41,449 nt of DNA from Solirubrobacterales bacterium (lineage in GTDB: Bacteria; Actinomycetota; Thermoleophilia; Solirubrobacterales; Solirubrobacteraceae): contig QHBW01000019.1 of NCBI GenBank assembly GCA_003244205.1, positions 128,582 through 170,030 of the forward strand. The letters run 5' to 3'. Below the pieces are notes generated by a model, which saw only the letters and a program-made list of their open reading frames with translations, was not told the origin of the DNA and did no database searches. Shown here piece after piece: positions 1-9,129 of this stretch. Both the position numbers and the translations under genes were made by a program. How positions within the stretch are numbered: the stretch's first letter is position 1; each line of letters opens with the position of its first letter.

Positions 1-527
1 GGGTCGATCACCGTCACCTCGAGGCCAGCTTGGCGGGCCGAGGCTGCCACCTCGCACCCGATCCAGCCGGCGCCGACGACCACGAGCTTGCCGCCGCGTT
101 CGATCCGCGCGCGCAACCGCTCGGAATCGGGCAGGCTGCGCAGGTAGTAGATCCCGTCGAGATCCGCGCCTGAAACCGAGAGGCGCCGCAGCTCGGCGCC
201 GGTAGCCAGCAGCAGCCGGTCATAGCCGAGCCGCTCGCCGCCCGCGAGCACCACCTCTGAGGACCCAGGATCGATCCGCTCGACGGTGGTCGCGGTGCGC
301 AGCTCGATCTCGCGGCTCTCGTAGAAACCCTCCGCGTGGAGGAAGACCTTCTCGAGGCCGACCTTGCCGCTCAGATAGTCCTTGGACAGCGGCGGGCGCT
401 GGTACGGACGTTCCGCCTCCGAGCCGATCAGCACCACACTGCCCTCGAAGCCCATGTCGCGCAGCGTCTCGGCTGCCTTTGCACCGGCCAGGCTTGCGCC
501 GACGATCACGAAGGTCTGCTTGCTCAT
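1..527 (-). CDS. NAD(P)/FAD-dependent ferredoxin reductase, 5' part only
   Basis: The window edge cuts this gene, leaving about 175 N-terminal residues. The start MSKQTFVIVGASLAGAKAAE carries an FAD-binding GxSxAG loop (residues 8-13). It is followed by RPPLSKDYL, a motif typical of rubredoxin/ferredoxin/putidaredoxin reductases, by LLLATGAELRRL, and by a second Rossmann loop (VVVGAGWIGCEVA) for NAD(P)H. Family knowledge: such flavoproteins move electrons from NADH to a small iron-sulfur protein that serves a P450, dioxygenase or similar. No partner ferredoxin is visible here; it could lie beyond the edge. The ATG at 527 has GGAG about 7 nt upstream. The family assignment is firm; the redox partner and substrate are unknown. 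Confidence 0.85.
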   Translation of the reverse strand, partial: MSKQTFVIVGASLAGAKAAETLRDMGFEGSVVLIGSEAERPYQRPPLSKDYLSGKVGLEKVFLHAEGFYESREIELRTATTVERIDPGSSEVVLAGGERLGYDRLLLATGAELRRLSVSGADLDGIYYLRSLPDSERLRARIERGGKLVVVGAGWIGCEVAASARQAGLEVTVID

Positions 528-823
528 CGGGTGCTCCGTTCGGTGAGGATGACGAAGGTCATGGCGCTGCGATCAGAGATCGAGCCCGTTGCGGGCCGCA
601 ATCGATCCACCGGCGCGCAGCCCGCCGGCACGACCGACCGAGTCTTCTCGCAGCGTGATGGCCATTTGACGAGCGATACGTCGGGGACGAGGTCCACATC
701 AATCTAGCGTCGTCCTGTGCCTCGGTCTACCGTTGACACGCGAGCCGGGCGAACAAGTGCTGATCGACGCAGTGACTACATGTCCGCGATTTACGCGTGC
801 CGTCCAGGTGCGGCCTCGTCTCG
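528..823. other. Intergenic stretch, no gene seen
   Basis: These bases separate the reductase start from the stop of the Usp-like gene; both neighbours are on the minus strand. I see no convincing coding frame, RNA or repeat. A TTGACA hexamer near 733 has no matching -10 at the right distance. Confidence 0.4.
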
Positions 824-1273
824 CTAGGCTTCTTCGCGCTCCACGACCTGCCCTTCGTCGTCGAAGTAGAACACGATCGTCGGTACGTCGAAGTCCGAGC
901 GCACCTTCTCGGCGATCCCGTGCTCACGCCGGTTCTCGTGCTCGCTGCCGGGAGAGTGCAGCCTGAGCACGATCAGATCAGCATCGAACTGAGCTAGCGC
1001 ATCGGCGATCGCCGCGACCTGGTTCTCGGCCCCAACCTCGCCGTGGGGTTTCAGGCCACCCGCGCGCATGTGGTCAAAGACCGTCCGCAGACGTTCGTCG
1101 GCCGCCACTCGTGCTTTGTCGCTGTCGTTGGTCAGCCATTTCATCCAAGTCGTCAGCATCGGGGCGACGACGTAGATCTCCTCTGCCTCATCGATCAGCG
1201 GACGAATTGCTGGGGGAACCTCGTTGGCGTCGGCCAACTCCTCGTTGCTCAGGACAAGCACACGTCGTGCCAT
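824..1273 (-). CDS. UspA-like alpha/beta protein without the ATP loop
   Basis: A 149-residue cytosolic protein. The pattern MARRVLVLSNEEL, then a helix, EIYVVAPML, a long helical region, DADLIVLRL and PTIVFYF matches the alternating strands and helices of the universal stress protein fold. The usual C-terminal ATP-binding loop (GxxGxxxxxxxxxG-S/T) is absent; the corresponding segment reads HSPGSEHENRREHG. It is therefore probably a non-ATP-binding UspA-type protein. The ATG at 1273 is chosen because GAGGAGG lies about 6 nt upstream. A GATAAT hexamer at 1319-1324 (minus strand) could be the -10 of a short-leader promoter. No operon partner is evident. The fold call is moderate and no specific role can be given. 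Confidence 0.7.
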   Translation of the reverse strand: MARRVLVLSNEELADANEVPPAIRPLIDEAEEIYVVAPMLTTWMKWLTNDSDKARVAADERLRTVFDHMRAGGLKPHGEVGAENQVAAIADALAQFDADLIVLRLHSPGSEHENRREHGIAEKVRSDFDVPTIVFYFDDEGQVVEREEA

Positions 1274-1748
1274 CGGACTCCTCCTCGGTTGAGCGCTGCT
1301 TCGTGATCGTCCGATCCCATTATCAGATGGTGGTGGGTATCGGGGTCTCGGGGTCGATCTCCTAGCGTCCGATCGCCTCCTGCACCCGGGCGACTTCAAC
1401 CGAGCCCTTGTCCGCCAGCGCCGTGAGCGCGGCGACGGTCCCGTAGTGGCGATCGACCTCAACAAGCGCCGCAGTGCCCGGCGGTAGTCGCTGCGGCTGA
1501 AGCCAGAAATCCGGCATCTATCGAGGTCGAAGGATTCGAACCGGCGTCGGGCGCTCCTCGTGGACTGTCCTGAGATCCGCCGTCCGCAAGGGCTCACGCT
1601 TGCGCCACCGTGGATCGTGACGTGTCCCCGGCCACGGTTGTTCGAGCGCGATGAGCGAGAACGAGATTGCTCTTTGTTTGGACTGGTTTATGAGAAGCTT
1701 TGGCGCGATGCACCTGGAACCCATTGCTGCGAAGTGGGAGGCGAGCCC
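1274..1748. other. Intergenic stretch between divergent genes
   Basis: About 475 bases between the Usp-like gene (leftward) and the cupin (rightward). Apart from the probable GATAAT -10 of the Usp-like gene, I see no gene. A GGATTCGAACC string at 1532-1542 resembles a tRNA T-loop, but the flanking stem does not pair on either strand. Confidence 0.4.
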
Positions 1749-2132
1749 GTGAACAGCTGGGACATCAGGGCTCTCGCCGTTCGGCCGCATTCTCCCGAGA
1801 TCCTCTCCACCACCGACGATGCGCGCGCGATCGTGTTGGAGATTCCCGCGGGAGAGAGCCTCCAGGATCACCAGGTGCACGAGCGCGCCTGGGTCACGAT
1901 CATCGATGGCGACGTGGAGATCACCACCACGGACGGGGAGAGGGTGGTGGGCGGTTGCGGACTGATGGTCGAGTTCGCGCCTGGCGAGCGCCACGCTGTC
2001 CTCGCCCGCTCGACGGCAAGACTGCTGCTGTTGCTCACTCCCTGGCCTGGGCGGGGGCATCCGGGAACCATGACTCTTGAGGACAAGGCGCAAGCCACGC
2101 ACCGCGCCACCGAGCACAGGGCCAGCCCGTGA
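1749..2132 (+). CDS. Small cupin-domain protein
   Basis: A 127-residue protein with one RmlC-like cupin barrel. It reads ARAIVLEIPAGESLQDHQVHERAWVTIIDGDVEI, then VVGGCGLMVEFAPGERHAVLA: a cupin motif 1 with the H-x-V-H pair and a motif 2 with PGERHAV, giving a likely metal site of histidines and a glutamate. The GTG at 1749 is preferred because GGGAGGCG lies 6-7 nt before it. The open frame continues upstream to 1560, but that extension has no family character. Family knowledge: stand-alone small cupins can be sensors, isomerases or dioxygenase-like proteins, and the sequence does not decide. The C-terminal ~25 residues are polar and probably disordered. Confidence 0.75.
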   Translation: MNSWDIRALAVRPHSPEILSTTDDARAIVLEIPAGESLQDHQVHERAWVTIIDGDVEITTTDGERVVGGCGLMVEFAPGERHAVLARSTARLLLLLTPWPGRGHPGTMTLEDKAQATHRATEHRASP

Positions 2133-2266
2133 CCGTCGCGGTGAGTGCGCAGTATTGCGGCGGATCGATCGCCGTCATGTGCCGCAGCTTCCCGCGGAGA
2201 TCGATCATGCCTCACGCCACTTTGGAATGACCATGGCCGGCCAATCCCCGGCTACCGGACACCGGC

Positions 2267-2430
2267 ATGAATGAAATATCGCTCTGTTTTCACCTGCTTG
2301 GCGTGCTGCTGTTCGTCGCCGGAATCGTGCTGGCGGGTGCCGCGTTTGAGGTGGCGCGTCGGCGCGAGGCCAGCCGAGATCGCGCTGCTGCTCGGGCTGA
2401 CGCGGATCGGCGTGGACCGCCACACACCGG
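2267..2430 (+). pseudogene. Decayed DUF2269-like membrane protein
   Basis: The start MNEISLCFHLLGVLLFVAGI followed by VLAGAAFEVARRRE matches the first membrane helix of DUF2269 predicted integral membrane proteins. After about residue 36 the match moves to another frame, reading RPAEIALLLGLTRIGV, the expected next segment of the family. After that no further helices appear and both frames stop. The gene therefore has a frameshift near 2365-2372 and has lost the remaining helices (the family is usually about 150 residues). There is no clear ribosome-binding site. This is a genuine remnant rather than one miscalled base, because the 3' part is missing too. Confidence 0.5.
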
Positions 2431-3120
2431 GAGGCTTGCGGGCTCGATGCCGTGGCGCCCGCTGATCTTGTTGGCGACTGTAGGGCGGCCGCCCGCCTAC
2501 CGTCCGGCGCCGCTACGGACCCGGGCAATCTCTTGAGATCTCGTGAGATCAGTTGCAACCATCAATCCGTTGCTCGGCGGCCGAGGCTCGACCGGACGCC
2601 GTGGACGTCCCTTTCGCGAACGCCGGCGTCTTGTCGCCGCCGACGGCGGCGCGCAACGAGTCTTCCTGCCTCGACGTCGTCCCGGGCAGTGATGGTGCTC
2701 CGCAGAAACGAACTGTGGCGGCATTTCGAAAGACCATCCGTTCCCGATCAGCCTGCTGAGGAGTCGGCTCGCCGCGCGGAAGAGTCGACCGACTGCCGGC
2801 GCAGGAAGGACCCCGCCGTGCCCCCGTTGCGTGGTGCGGCTGCCGGGTTCGGCGGTGATGCCGGTCCCGGGTTCGTCGGCGACACAATGCGACGCGCGAA
2901 CCTGAGCGGCTTCCTCGTGCAATGGAGAAGATGTCGCGCCGGAAGATCGCGTGGCGGGCGGCGAGCGCTGATGATATCCGAGCGCACCGTGGTTCCCGCG
3001 GCAGGTGTGGCATGGACAGCGACGGTCGCAGGCCACCCCCACAGTCTCGGTTGGGGGGCGCTCCCGGCCCAGTCGAGCCAACCCGCAATTTGACGGGCGC
3101 TGGCCAGCGAGCGACGACGC
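2431..3120. other. Long gap with no recognisable gene
   Basis: About 690 bases between the DUF2269 remnant and the cytochrome b fusion. Long open frames exist on both strands, but they are arginine-, proline- and serine-rich in the way antisense frames of GC-rich DNA are, and none has a family look or a ribosome-binding site. It may be further decayed sequence belonging to the DUF2269 remnant. Confidence 0.4.
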
Positions 3121-4878
3121 GTGAGCGAGGAGCCTCCAGCGGACGGTCGTCGGTCGCCCCGATCCGAGGCCGAGCTTCAGGACGAGTATCTTCAAACGGC
3201 GCTGCTCGGCGAGGCGCGGGCGCATCCGCGGATGCTGCTCAGCCGGGTGCATGTGCGAATGGGGCGCCGTTTCGTCTCGGTATGGTGGGCGATCCCGATC
3301 CTCACCGTGCTGGGCGTGGTGGTCGTGGTCGCCGCGAAGCTCTTCGCGGCGAGCAGCGCGGGGCGGGCGCTGATGGCTCAGCATCAGTGCATCGCGTGGG
3401 GGCCGCCCGTCCCCCACGGGATCCCGGCGTTCGTGCGTTGGACGCATCTGCTGACCTTCTTCTTCTTGGTCATCATCGTGCGCTCGGGCCTGCAGATCCT
3501 CTCCGATCACCCGCGGCTGTATGCGAAGGTCGATTGCACGCCGGGGGAGGAGTGGCTGCGTTTCCGCGGCCCGGTGCCCAGCGATCGGGTGTGGACGGCC
3601 AAGCAGGACGCGATCATGCTCAGCCCGCTCGTCGGGCTGCCCGGCGGCCGCCACACGATCGGGGTCGCACGCCACTGGCATTTCATCTTCGACATCGTCT
3701 TCGTGCTCACCGGCGTGACCTACGCCGTATTCTTCTTCGCCACGCCATGGGTGCATCGGCTCCTGCCGACTCACCTGTCGCTGTTCCCGCAGGCGGCCTC
3801 ATGCGCGGTCACGTACTTGAGCCTGCACCTGCCGCGCGGGCCGAACGGCTTCTTCCGCTACGACGCGCTGCAGCAGCTCACGTACTTCTCGGTCATCTTC
3901 ATCCTCGGTCCGCTGGCGATCCTGACCGGTCTGGCGATGTCACCTGCGCTGGACAATCGCTACCGCTGGTACGCGCGGCTGTTTGGCAACCGGCAGATCG
4001 CCCGCTCCATCCACTTCCTGGTGATGGTCTCCTTCGTGGTCTTCTTCATCGGTCACATGACCCTGGTCGCGCTGACCGGCTTCGCGCCCAACCTCAACCA
4101 CATCACGCTGGGCGTCGACCGCAACGACCTCAACGGATTCGGCATCTGGCTGCTCGTGATCGTCCTCGTGATCGGGTTAAACGTCTGGGCGGTCCGGCTG
4201 TCCTGGACCCACACCCGCGTGCTGCAGCGCGTTTCAAACGCTACGGTGGGCCGGACGATGGACCTGCTGTTCGACCACTTCGCCCCCAAGGCGCAGTACG
4301 AGCGTAAGGACATCAGCCCGCACTTCTGGCCCAACCACATTCGCCTGCCCGAGGGTCCCGTGTGGGATGAGCTGGTCGAGAGCGACTTCCGCAGCTACCG
4401 CCTCAAGGTCCACGGCCTCGTCGAGAACCCGGTCGAGCTGTCGCTGGCCGACCTACAGGCGATGGCCAAGCAGGATCAGATCACTATGCATAACTGCATC
4501 CAGGGCTGGTCGGGCATCGCCGAGTGGGGGGGGCTGCCGTTCTCGGCGCTGATCGACCTCGTGCGCCCCGACCCGGAGGCGCAGTGGGTGATTTTCTACT
4601 CGTTCGCGACGGGCGCGGACGGCGGCGTCTACTACGACTCCCACAGCATTCACGACCTGCGCCACCCGCAGAGCCTGCTCGCCTACGATATGAACCGCGA
4701 ACGCCTGCCGATCCTGCACGGCCGGCCGCTGCGTCTGCGCGTCGAGAACCAGCTCGGCTTCAAGCACGTGAAATGGGTCAGCGAGATCGAGTTCGTCCGC
4801 CACTTCTCGGAGCGCTTCGCCGGCTACGGCGGCTACCAGGAGGACCACGAGTTCTTCGGTTACCGCGACGAGATCTGA
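3121..4878 (+). CDS. Membrane cytochrome b fused to a sulfite-oxidase-type molybdenum domain
   Basis: A 585-residue fusion. Residues about 50-360 hold six hydrophobic helices (near 52-75, 107-122, 186-207, 252-273, 297-320, 341-360) with histidines suited to b-haem ligation (such as H109, H187, H298, H312), like the diheme cytochrome b/b561 (formate dehydrogenase gamma-type) family. Residues about 400-585 form an oxidoreductase molybdopterin-binding domain: HGLVENPVELSLADL, then MHNCIQGWSGIAEWGG, in which Cys459 is the expected molybdenum ligand. Family knowledge: MsrP/YedY-type enzymes pair a soluble Mo subunit with a separate haem membrane subunit (MsrQ); here both roles sit in one chain. 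There is no Tat signal, and the Mo domain follows the last helix, so its side of the membrane depends on helix count. The GTG start is the first usable one. Substrate unknown. Confidence 0.88.
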   Translation: MSEEPPADGRRSPRSEAELQDEYLQTALLGEARAHPRMLLSRVHVRMGRRFVSVWWAIPILTVLGVVVVVAAKLFAASSAGRALMAQHQCIAWGPPVPHGIPAFVRWTHLLTFFFLVIIVRSGLQILSDHPRLYAKVDCTPGEEWLRFRGPVPSDRVWTAKQDAIMLSPLVGLPGGRHTIGVARHWHFIFDIVFVLTGVTYAVFFFATPWVHRLLPTHLSLFPQAASCAVTYLSLHLPRGPNGFFRYDALQQLTYFSVIFILGPLAILTGLAMSPALDNRYRWYARLFGNRQIARSIHFLVMVSFVVFFIGHMTLVALTGFAPNLNHITLGVDRNDLNGFGIWLLVIVLVIGLNVWAVRLSWTHTRVLQRVSNATVGRTMDLLFDHFAPKAQYERKDISPHFWPNHIRLPEGPVWDELVESDFRSYRLKVHGLVENPVELSLADLQAMAKQDQITMHNCIQGWSGIAEWGGLPFSALIDLVRPDPEAQWVIFYSFATGADGGVYYDSHSIHDLRHPQSLLAYDMNRERLPILHGRPLRLRVENQLGFKHVKWVSEIEFVRHFSERFAGYGGYQEDHEFFGYRDEI

Positions 4879-5416
4879 CGCCGACCCAACCGTCGCCCGG
4901 GAGCGGCATCGTCCGGTGTCTGGGGGCCGCGGATTTCCTGGGCCAATGGATCGGTTGGACGTAAGAGGTGCGGTCGAACCGACGCTAATGCTAGAGCGCG
5001 ACTTACTCTAAATCGGATGCAAGACAGAGTCCGGCGCGAAATGATCAGGATCATCAGTGAAGATCGTGACCACCTTGTCATAGAGCCTTCCGCTGCCCCA
5101 CAGCGGTTCGGTGCCCTCGATGAAACTGGGGAGCGGTGATCGTCGGCCCGCGCGCGTTTGAGTTCGAATTTAACGCACAGCCTGGTCATGGAGGGTGCCA
5201 GCGTGGGGGACCTCTGTCTGCGTCACGGTTGAAGAGCGCTCAGTACCGAGCCCGCCGGCTGGACAGGATCGCGGTACTGGCCGACGAGCGCGCCCGGCGC
5301 GAGCAGCCCGATCTGTGAACGTCTGATCATGCTTCGGCTGGCTTGCGGGTACCGGCGGCAATACTTGTTGACCGCGACCGGCGTGCTGCCGCACGACGAT
5401 CCGCTTGTTGCCGCAT
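4879..5416. other. Gap between convergent genes, no clear gene
   Basis: About 540 bases between the stops of the cytochrome b fusion and the GH65 gene. A 32-codon frame at 5020-5118 (start MQDRVRREMIRIISEDRDHL) has no ribosome-binding site and no family I know. Codon use is unlike the neighbours. The stretch may be decayed coding DNA. A TTCGAAT string near 5163 looks like a T-loop but its flanks do not pair. Confidence 0.35.
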
Positions 5417-7768
5417 TCACTCCGTGGGCCGGCGCGCAGGGGTTCGTCCCGCGGGCTGCCGTAGGGCCTCGCCCGTGGCGCTCTTTGGGATCGGGTGGTT
5501 CACCGCTTTGTGTGTCGTGACCGTGATCGCCTCGCCGTAATGGGTGATCTGCAGTGGCTCTCCCTGCAGCAGCGAGTAGCGGGCGTGGTCATGGTTGACC
5601 GCGACTCTCAGCCGCCGCTCGCGAAAGCACAGGCCGAACGCTAGGCGGGTCAGTCGCTCCGGCAGACGGGGGGCGAAGCTGAGGGCGCCGTCGTGGTCGC
5701 GCATGCCCCCGAACCCGGCGACGGCAACGATCCACGCGCCCGCGAGCGAGGCGATGTGCAGCCCGTCGCGGGTGTTGTGCTCGATGTTGCCGAGATCCAT
5801 CAGCGCGGCCTCGCCGAAGTAGTCGTAGGCCAGCTCGAGGTGCCCGACCTCGGCGGCGATCACGGCCTGGGTGCAGGCCGACAGCGAGGAGTCGCGAACA
5901 GTCAGCGTCTCGTAGTAGGCGAAGTTTCGGGCTTTCTGCTCGGCGGTAAATGCGTCGCCGCGCAGGTGCAGGGCCAGCACGAGGTCGGCTTGCTTGACGA
6001 CCTGCTTGCGGTACAGGTCGACGTAGGGGAAGTGCAACAGCAGCGGGTATTGCTCGGGCGTCGTCGCCTCGAAGTGCCAGCGCTCGTGCTCGGTGAAGCG
6101 TTCGGCCTGGGGGTGGACACCCAGCTGCTCGTCGTAGGGGATCAGCATCGCCTGCGCCGCGTCGCGCCAGGCGGCGACCTCCTCGTCGTTGACGCCGAGG
6201 CCAGCGGCTCGGTCCTCGTGACGCTCGACGATCTCGGCCGCCAGCCGCAGGTTTCGCTGCGCCATCAGGTTGGTGTAGACGTTGTTATCGGCCACGGCGC
6301 TGTACTCGTCGGGGCCCGTGACGCCGTCGATCCGGAAGTTGCCCGTCGCGTCGTGGTGGCCGAGCGAGCGCCACAGCCGCGCCGTCTCGACGAGCAGCTC
6401 GAGCCCGGTATCGCGCTCGAACTCGCGGTCCTCCGCTGCCGCCTGGTAGCGGCCGACGGCGTCCGCGATGTCCGCACAGATGTGAAACGCCGCGGTTCCC
6501 GCAGGCCAGTACGCCGAGCATTCCTGCCCATCGATCGTGCGCCACGGAAACGCCGCTCCCCGCAGCCCCAGCGTCTTGGCGCGCTCGCGGGCCAACCCCA
6601 GCGTCGTGTGGCGCCAGCGCAACGCGTCGCGGGCGGCATGCGGGGCGGTGTAGGTCAGAACCGGCAGGACGAACGTCTCGGTGTCCCAGAACGCGTGCCC
6701 GTCATAGCCCGGGCCGGTCAGCCCCTTCGCGGCGATCGCGCGCTGCTCGCCGCGGGCGCCCGCCTGCAGCGTGTGAAACAGCGCGAAGCGAACCGCCTGC
6801 TGAAGCTCCGTGTCGCCTTCCAGCTCGACGTCAGCACGGTCCCAGAAATCGTCAAGGTAGCCGCGCTGGCCGGCGAGCAGCCCGTCCCAGCCGGTATGCC
6901 GCGCCTCCGCGACCGCCCCGGAGACCTGGTCGCGTAGCGCCGCGCTCGAGCGCTTGCTCGACCACCCGTACGCCAGCAGCTTGACCACCCGCAGCCGCTG
7001 TCCCGGCGCGAGATCGGCGGTGATCGTCACGCGCGCGAAGTCCTCGTGGCTCTCGGTCGCGGTCTCGGAGCCGTCCGGGCCCTCCACCATGTGGTCCATC
7101 GCGGCGGCCATCCGCAGCCCGCTCTGCCGGGTGACGTGAACCAGCACGGCACGGTCGTCGTGGTCTGAGAACAGCTCGGAACGCAACGCCTGCTGCAGCT
7201 CGGCCGCGGCCCGGGGATCGCCCCCCGCGGCTGGCATCGGCTCGTTGGCGACGAGCTCTGACTGCACCACCAGCCGCGCTGGGGCGTCCAGCGGCTCGAC
7301 CTCGTAGAGCACCGCGGCCACCGCGCGCTGCACGAACGACACCAGGCGCACGGAAGTGACTCGAACTCGCTGACCGACCGGCGAGCACCACTCGGCGCGG
7401 CGGCGCAGCACGCCGGCGCGAAAGTCCAGCACCCGCTCGTGGCTCTCCAGCCAGCCGAAGCGCACGTCAAAGGGCTCGTCGTTGACGAGCAGGCGAATGA
7501 CCTTGCCGTTGGTGGCGTTCACCACCGTCTGCCCCGCCTCCGGGTAGCCGTAGCCGGCCTCGGCGTACGGCAGGTGCCGCTGCTCGTAGAAGCCGTTCAG
7601 GTAGGTGCCCGGGAGCCCAGGCGGCTCGCCCTCGTCGAGGTTCCCCCGCAGCCCGATGTGCCCGTTGGCGAGCGCGAACACCGACCCCGCCTGTTCGAGC
7701 ACGTCCAGATCCAGCTCGGTCTCGCGGATCGACCACGACTCCACCGAGAACACCGGGTGCTGGATCAC
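5417..7768 (-). CDS. Glycoside hydrolase family 65 enzyme (disaccharide phosphorylase or trehalose hydrolase)
   Basis: A 783-residue GH65 protein. The N-terminal beta-sandwich starts near [10 protein letters not shown] and [17 protein letters not shown]; the (alpha/alpha)6 barrel contains [13 protein letters not shown] (residues ~359-371), [15 protein letters not shown] and the acid-catalyst motif DGVTGPDEY with Glu488; a C-terminal beta domain follows. Family knowledge: inverting GH65 phosphorylases split maltose, trehalose or kojibiose with phosphate to give beta-glucose-1-phosphate, while mycobacterial relatives hydrolyse trehalose. The upstream beta-phosphoglucomutase gene, overlapping by 4 nt (GTGA), favours the phosphorylase reading because that mutase consumes beta-glucose-1-phosphate. 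The start is GTG at 7768, translationally coupled to the upstream stop. Which disaccharide is used cannot be told from sequence alone. Confidence 0.9.
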   Translation of the reverse strand: MIQHPVFSVESWSIRETELDLDVLEQAGSVFALANGHIGLRGNLDEGEPPGLPGTYLNGFYEQRHLPYAEAGYGYPEAGQTVVNATNGKVIRLLVNDEPFDVRFGWLESHERVLDFRAGVLRRRAEWCSPVGQRVRVTSVRLVSFVQRAVAAVLYEVEPLDAPARLVVQSELVANEPMPAAGGDPRAAAELQQALRSELFSDHDDRAVLVHVTRQSGLRMAAAMDHMVEGPDGSETATESHEDFARVTITADLAPGQRLRVVKLLAYGWSSKRSSAALRDQVSGAVAEARHTGWDGLLAGQRGYLDDFWDRADVELEGDTELQQAVRFALFHTLQAGARGEQRAIAAKGLTGPGYDGHAFWDTETFVLPVLTYTAPHAARDALRWRHTTLGLARERAKTLGLRGAAFPWRTIDGQECSAYWPAGTAAFHICADIADAVGRYQAAAEDREFERDTGLELLVETARLWRSLGHHDATGNFRIDGVTGPDEYSAVADNNVYTNLMAQRNLRLAAEIVERHEDRAAGLGVNDEEVAAWRDAAQAMLIPYDEQLGVHPQAERFTEHERWHFEATTPEQYPLLLHFPYVDLYRKQVVKQADLVLALHLRGDAFTAEQKARNFAYYETLTVRDSSLSACTQAVIAAEVGHLELAYDYFGEAALMDLGNIEHNTRDGLHIASLAGAWIVAVAGFGGMRDHDGALSFAPRLPERLTRLAFGLCFRERRLRVAVNHDHARYSLLQGEPLQITHYGEAITVTTHKAVNHPIPKSATGEALRQPAGRTPARRPTE

Positions 7769-8508
7769 GGCGCTTCGAGCAGCTCGGCCAGGTCTGACAC
7801 GACGACGTCGGCGCCATGCTCGCGCAGTGCGTCGGCCTGACCGGCGCGATCCACTCCCACCACGCAGCCGAACCTACCGGCCCGCCCCGCCGCGACGCCC
7901 GCGAGCGCGTCCTCGAACACCGCCGCCGCAGATGGCTCGACGCCCAGCGCCCTCGCGCCAGCCAGGAACGTGTCGGCGGCTGGCTTTCCCTTCAGGTGCT
8001 CGCGCTCGGCGACGACACCGTCGATCCGCTGCTCAAACAGATCCTCGATACCGGCGGCGATCAGCACATCGCGGCAGTTGGTGCTCGAAGAGACCACCGC
8101 CCGCGCCAATCCCGCGTCCCGCGCCGCGCGGACATATCGCACCGAACCGTCGTAAGCCTGCACGCCATCCCTGCGGATCATCGCCAGCACGATCTCGTTC
8201 TTGCGGTTGCCGAGCCCGTCGACCGTCTCGGCGTCGGACGGATCGCTCGGCTCACCGCGGGGCAAATCGATTCCCCGCGAGGTCAGAAACGACAGGACGC
8301 CCTCGTAGCGGGGCTTGCCGTCTACGAACTCGTCGTACTCGCCGACCGCGTCGAACGGCACGAACTGCTCGCCGGTCCGTTCGGCGCGTTCGCGCAGATA
8401 GCCGTCGAACATCTCCTTCCAAGCGGCGGCATGGACCTTGGCGGTCTGCGTCAGCACCCCGTCGAGGTCAAACAGGCAACTGCTCACTCCAGCAGGCAAC
8501 CCGAGCAT
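7765..8508 (-). CDS. pgmB: HAD-superfamily beta-phosphoglucomutase
   Basis: A 247-residue HAD protein. [20 protein letters not shown] holds the nucleophile Asp and the DxDGVLT motif I; SSSTN is motif II; the [10 protein letters not shown] lysine is motif III; and [12 protein letters not shown] supplies the acidic motif IV. The helical cap lies between motifs I and II. The enzyme should convert beta-glucose-1-phosphate to glucose-6-phosphate, and the overlapping GH65 gene downstream supports this. A longer frame runs up to 8550, but the ATG at 8508 is preferred because a TACGTT -10 box ends 6 nt before it, giving a leaderless transcript. Phosphatase activity cannot be excluded by sequence alone. 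Confidence 0.85.
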   Translation of the reverse strand: MLGLPAGVSSCLFDLDGVLTQTAKVHAAAWKEMFDGYLRERAERTGEQFVPFDAVGEYDEFVDGKPRYEGVLSFLTSRGIDLPRGEPSDPSDAETVDGLGNRKNEIVLAMIRRDGVQAYDGSVRYVRAARDAGLARAVVSSSTNCRDVLIAAGIEDLFEQRIDGVVAEREHLKGKPAADTFLAGARALGVEPSAAAVFEDALAGVAAGRAGRFGCVVGVDRAGQADALREHGADVVVSDLAELLEAP

Positions 8509-8514
8509 CAACGA

Positions 8515-8520
8515 AACGTA
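8515..8520 (-). promoter_or_regulatory. -10 box of a leaderless promoter for the pgmB-GH65 operon
   Basis: TACGTT on the minus strand with a 6-nt spacer to the ATG at 8508. Transcription would begin at or next to the start codon. No ribosome-binding site is present, which agrees. Confidence 0.5.
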
Positions 8521-8639
8521 CACACCCCCGACGGCGCGCCGTAAGAACACACGGCCAGCGCGACGCTAGAGCAGCGTGTCGGACCGGCTCGCTGCTGCTC
8601 CACGTCCCTCTTACCGCCGATGCACCGCGAGGAATCTCC

Positions 8640-9129
8640 ATGGCTGAGCCCCCTGCCGATCCGGTGATCCTCTGCTACGACGGCTCCCAGGACGCCAAGC
8701 CCGCGATCGACCGCGCGGGAAGCCTGTTCAGCGGCCTGCGAGCCCTGGTGCTGACCGTGTGGCAGCCCACCGCCGGCCTGGGCAGCTTTGCGTGGGCCGG
8801 CGCGACCGCCAGCATGGTCGACTTCTTTGAGCTCGACCGCGCCGCCGCCGAGGACGCGGGGGCTGTCGCCCACGAGGGCATCCGCCTCGCGCGGGAGGCG
8901 GGCCTCGAGGCCGAAGCGGCCACCGTCAAGGCCCCGGGACCCGTGTGGGAGGCGATCGTCGATATCGCCGACCGCCACCACGCCAGCAACCATTGTCATG
9001 GGCTCCCGCGGGCTCACCGGCCTGCGCTCGATGCTGCTGGGAAGCGTCTCCAGCGCCGTCGTGCATCATGCCCACCAGCCAACCCTGGTCATCCGCCGCC
9101 AAAGCGACGACAAAGCTGAGGCGGGCTAG
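8640..9129 (+). pseudogene. Universal stress protein, interrupted by one frameshift
   Basis: A UspA-family protein starting MAEPPADPVILCYDGSQDAK. The first ~117 residues read in one frame to IVDIADRHHAS. The conserved ATP-binding end, TIVMGSRGLTGLRSMLLGS then SAVVHHAHQPTLVIRR, follows in another frame up to 9129. One extra A in the AA at 8988-8989 explains the shift; removing it restores a complete protein of about 160 residues with the G-x2-G-x9-G(S) loop. As written, the protein would lose its nucleotide site. A GAGG lies about 8 nt before the ATG. The gene is divergent from pgmB across 131 bp. Either a real mutation or a base-count error is possible. Confidence 0.78.

Noticed and set aside
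1525..1550. tRNA T-loop-like GGATTCGAACC
   Set aside because: Only three of five T-stem pairs form on either strand, and no acceptor stem or anticodon arm is found nearby.
2497..3774. 425-residue open frame on the minus strand
   Set aside because: It overlaps the true start of the cytochrome b fusion and has no start signal or domain.
5020..5118. 32-codon frame in the gap after the cytochrome b fusion
   Set aside because: No ribosome-binding site, no -10 box at leaderless distance and no recognised family.
5150..5185. T-loop-like GTTCGAATTT
   Set aside because: Stem mismatches on both sides and no cloverleaf partner arms.
5347..5352. GGGTAC as a SigB-like -10
   Set aside because: No GTTT-like -35 at 12-16 nt and no gene starts downstream on that strand.
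7605..8640. Long plus-strand frame leading into the stress protein
   Set aside because: It is antisense to GH65 and pgmB; the stress protein clearly begins at the ATG at 8640.
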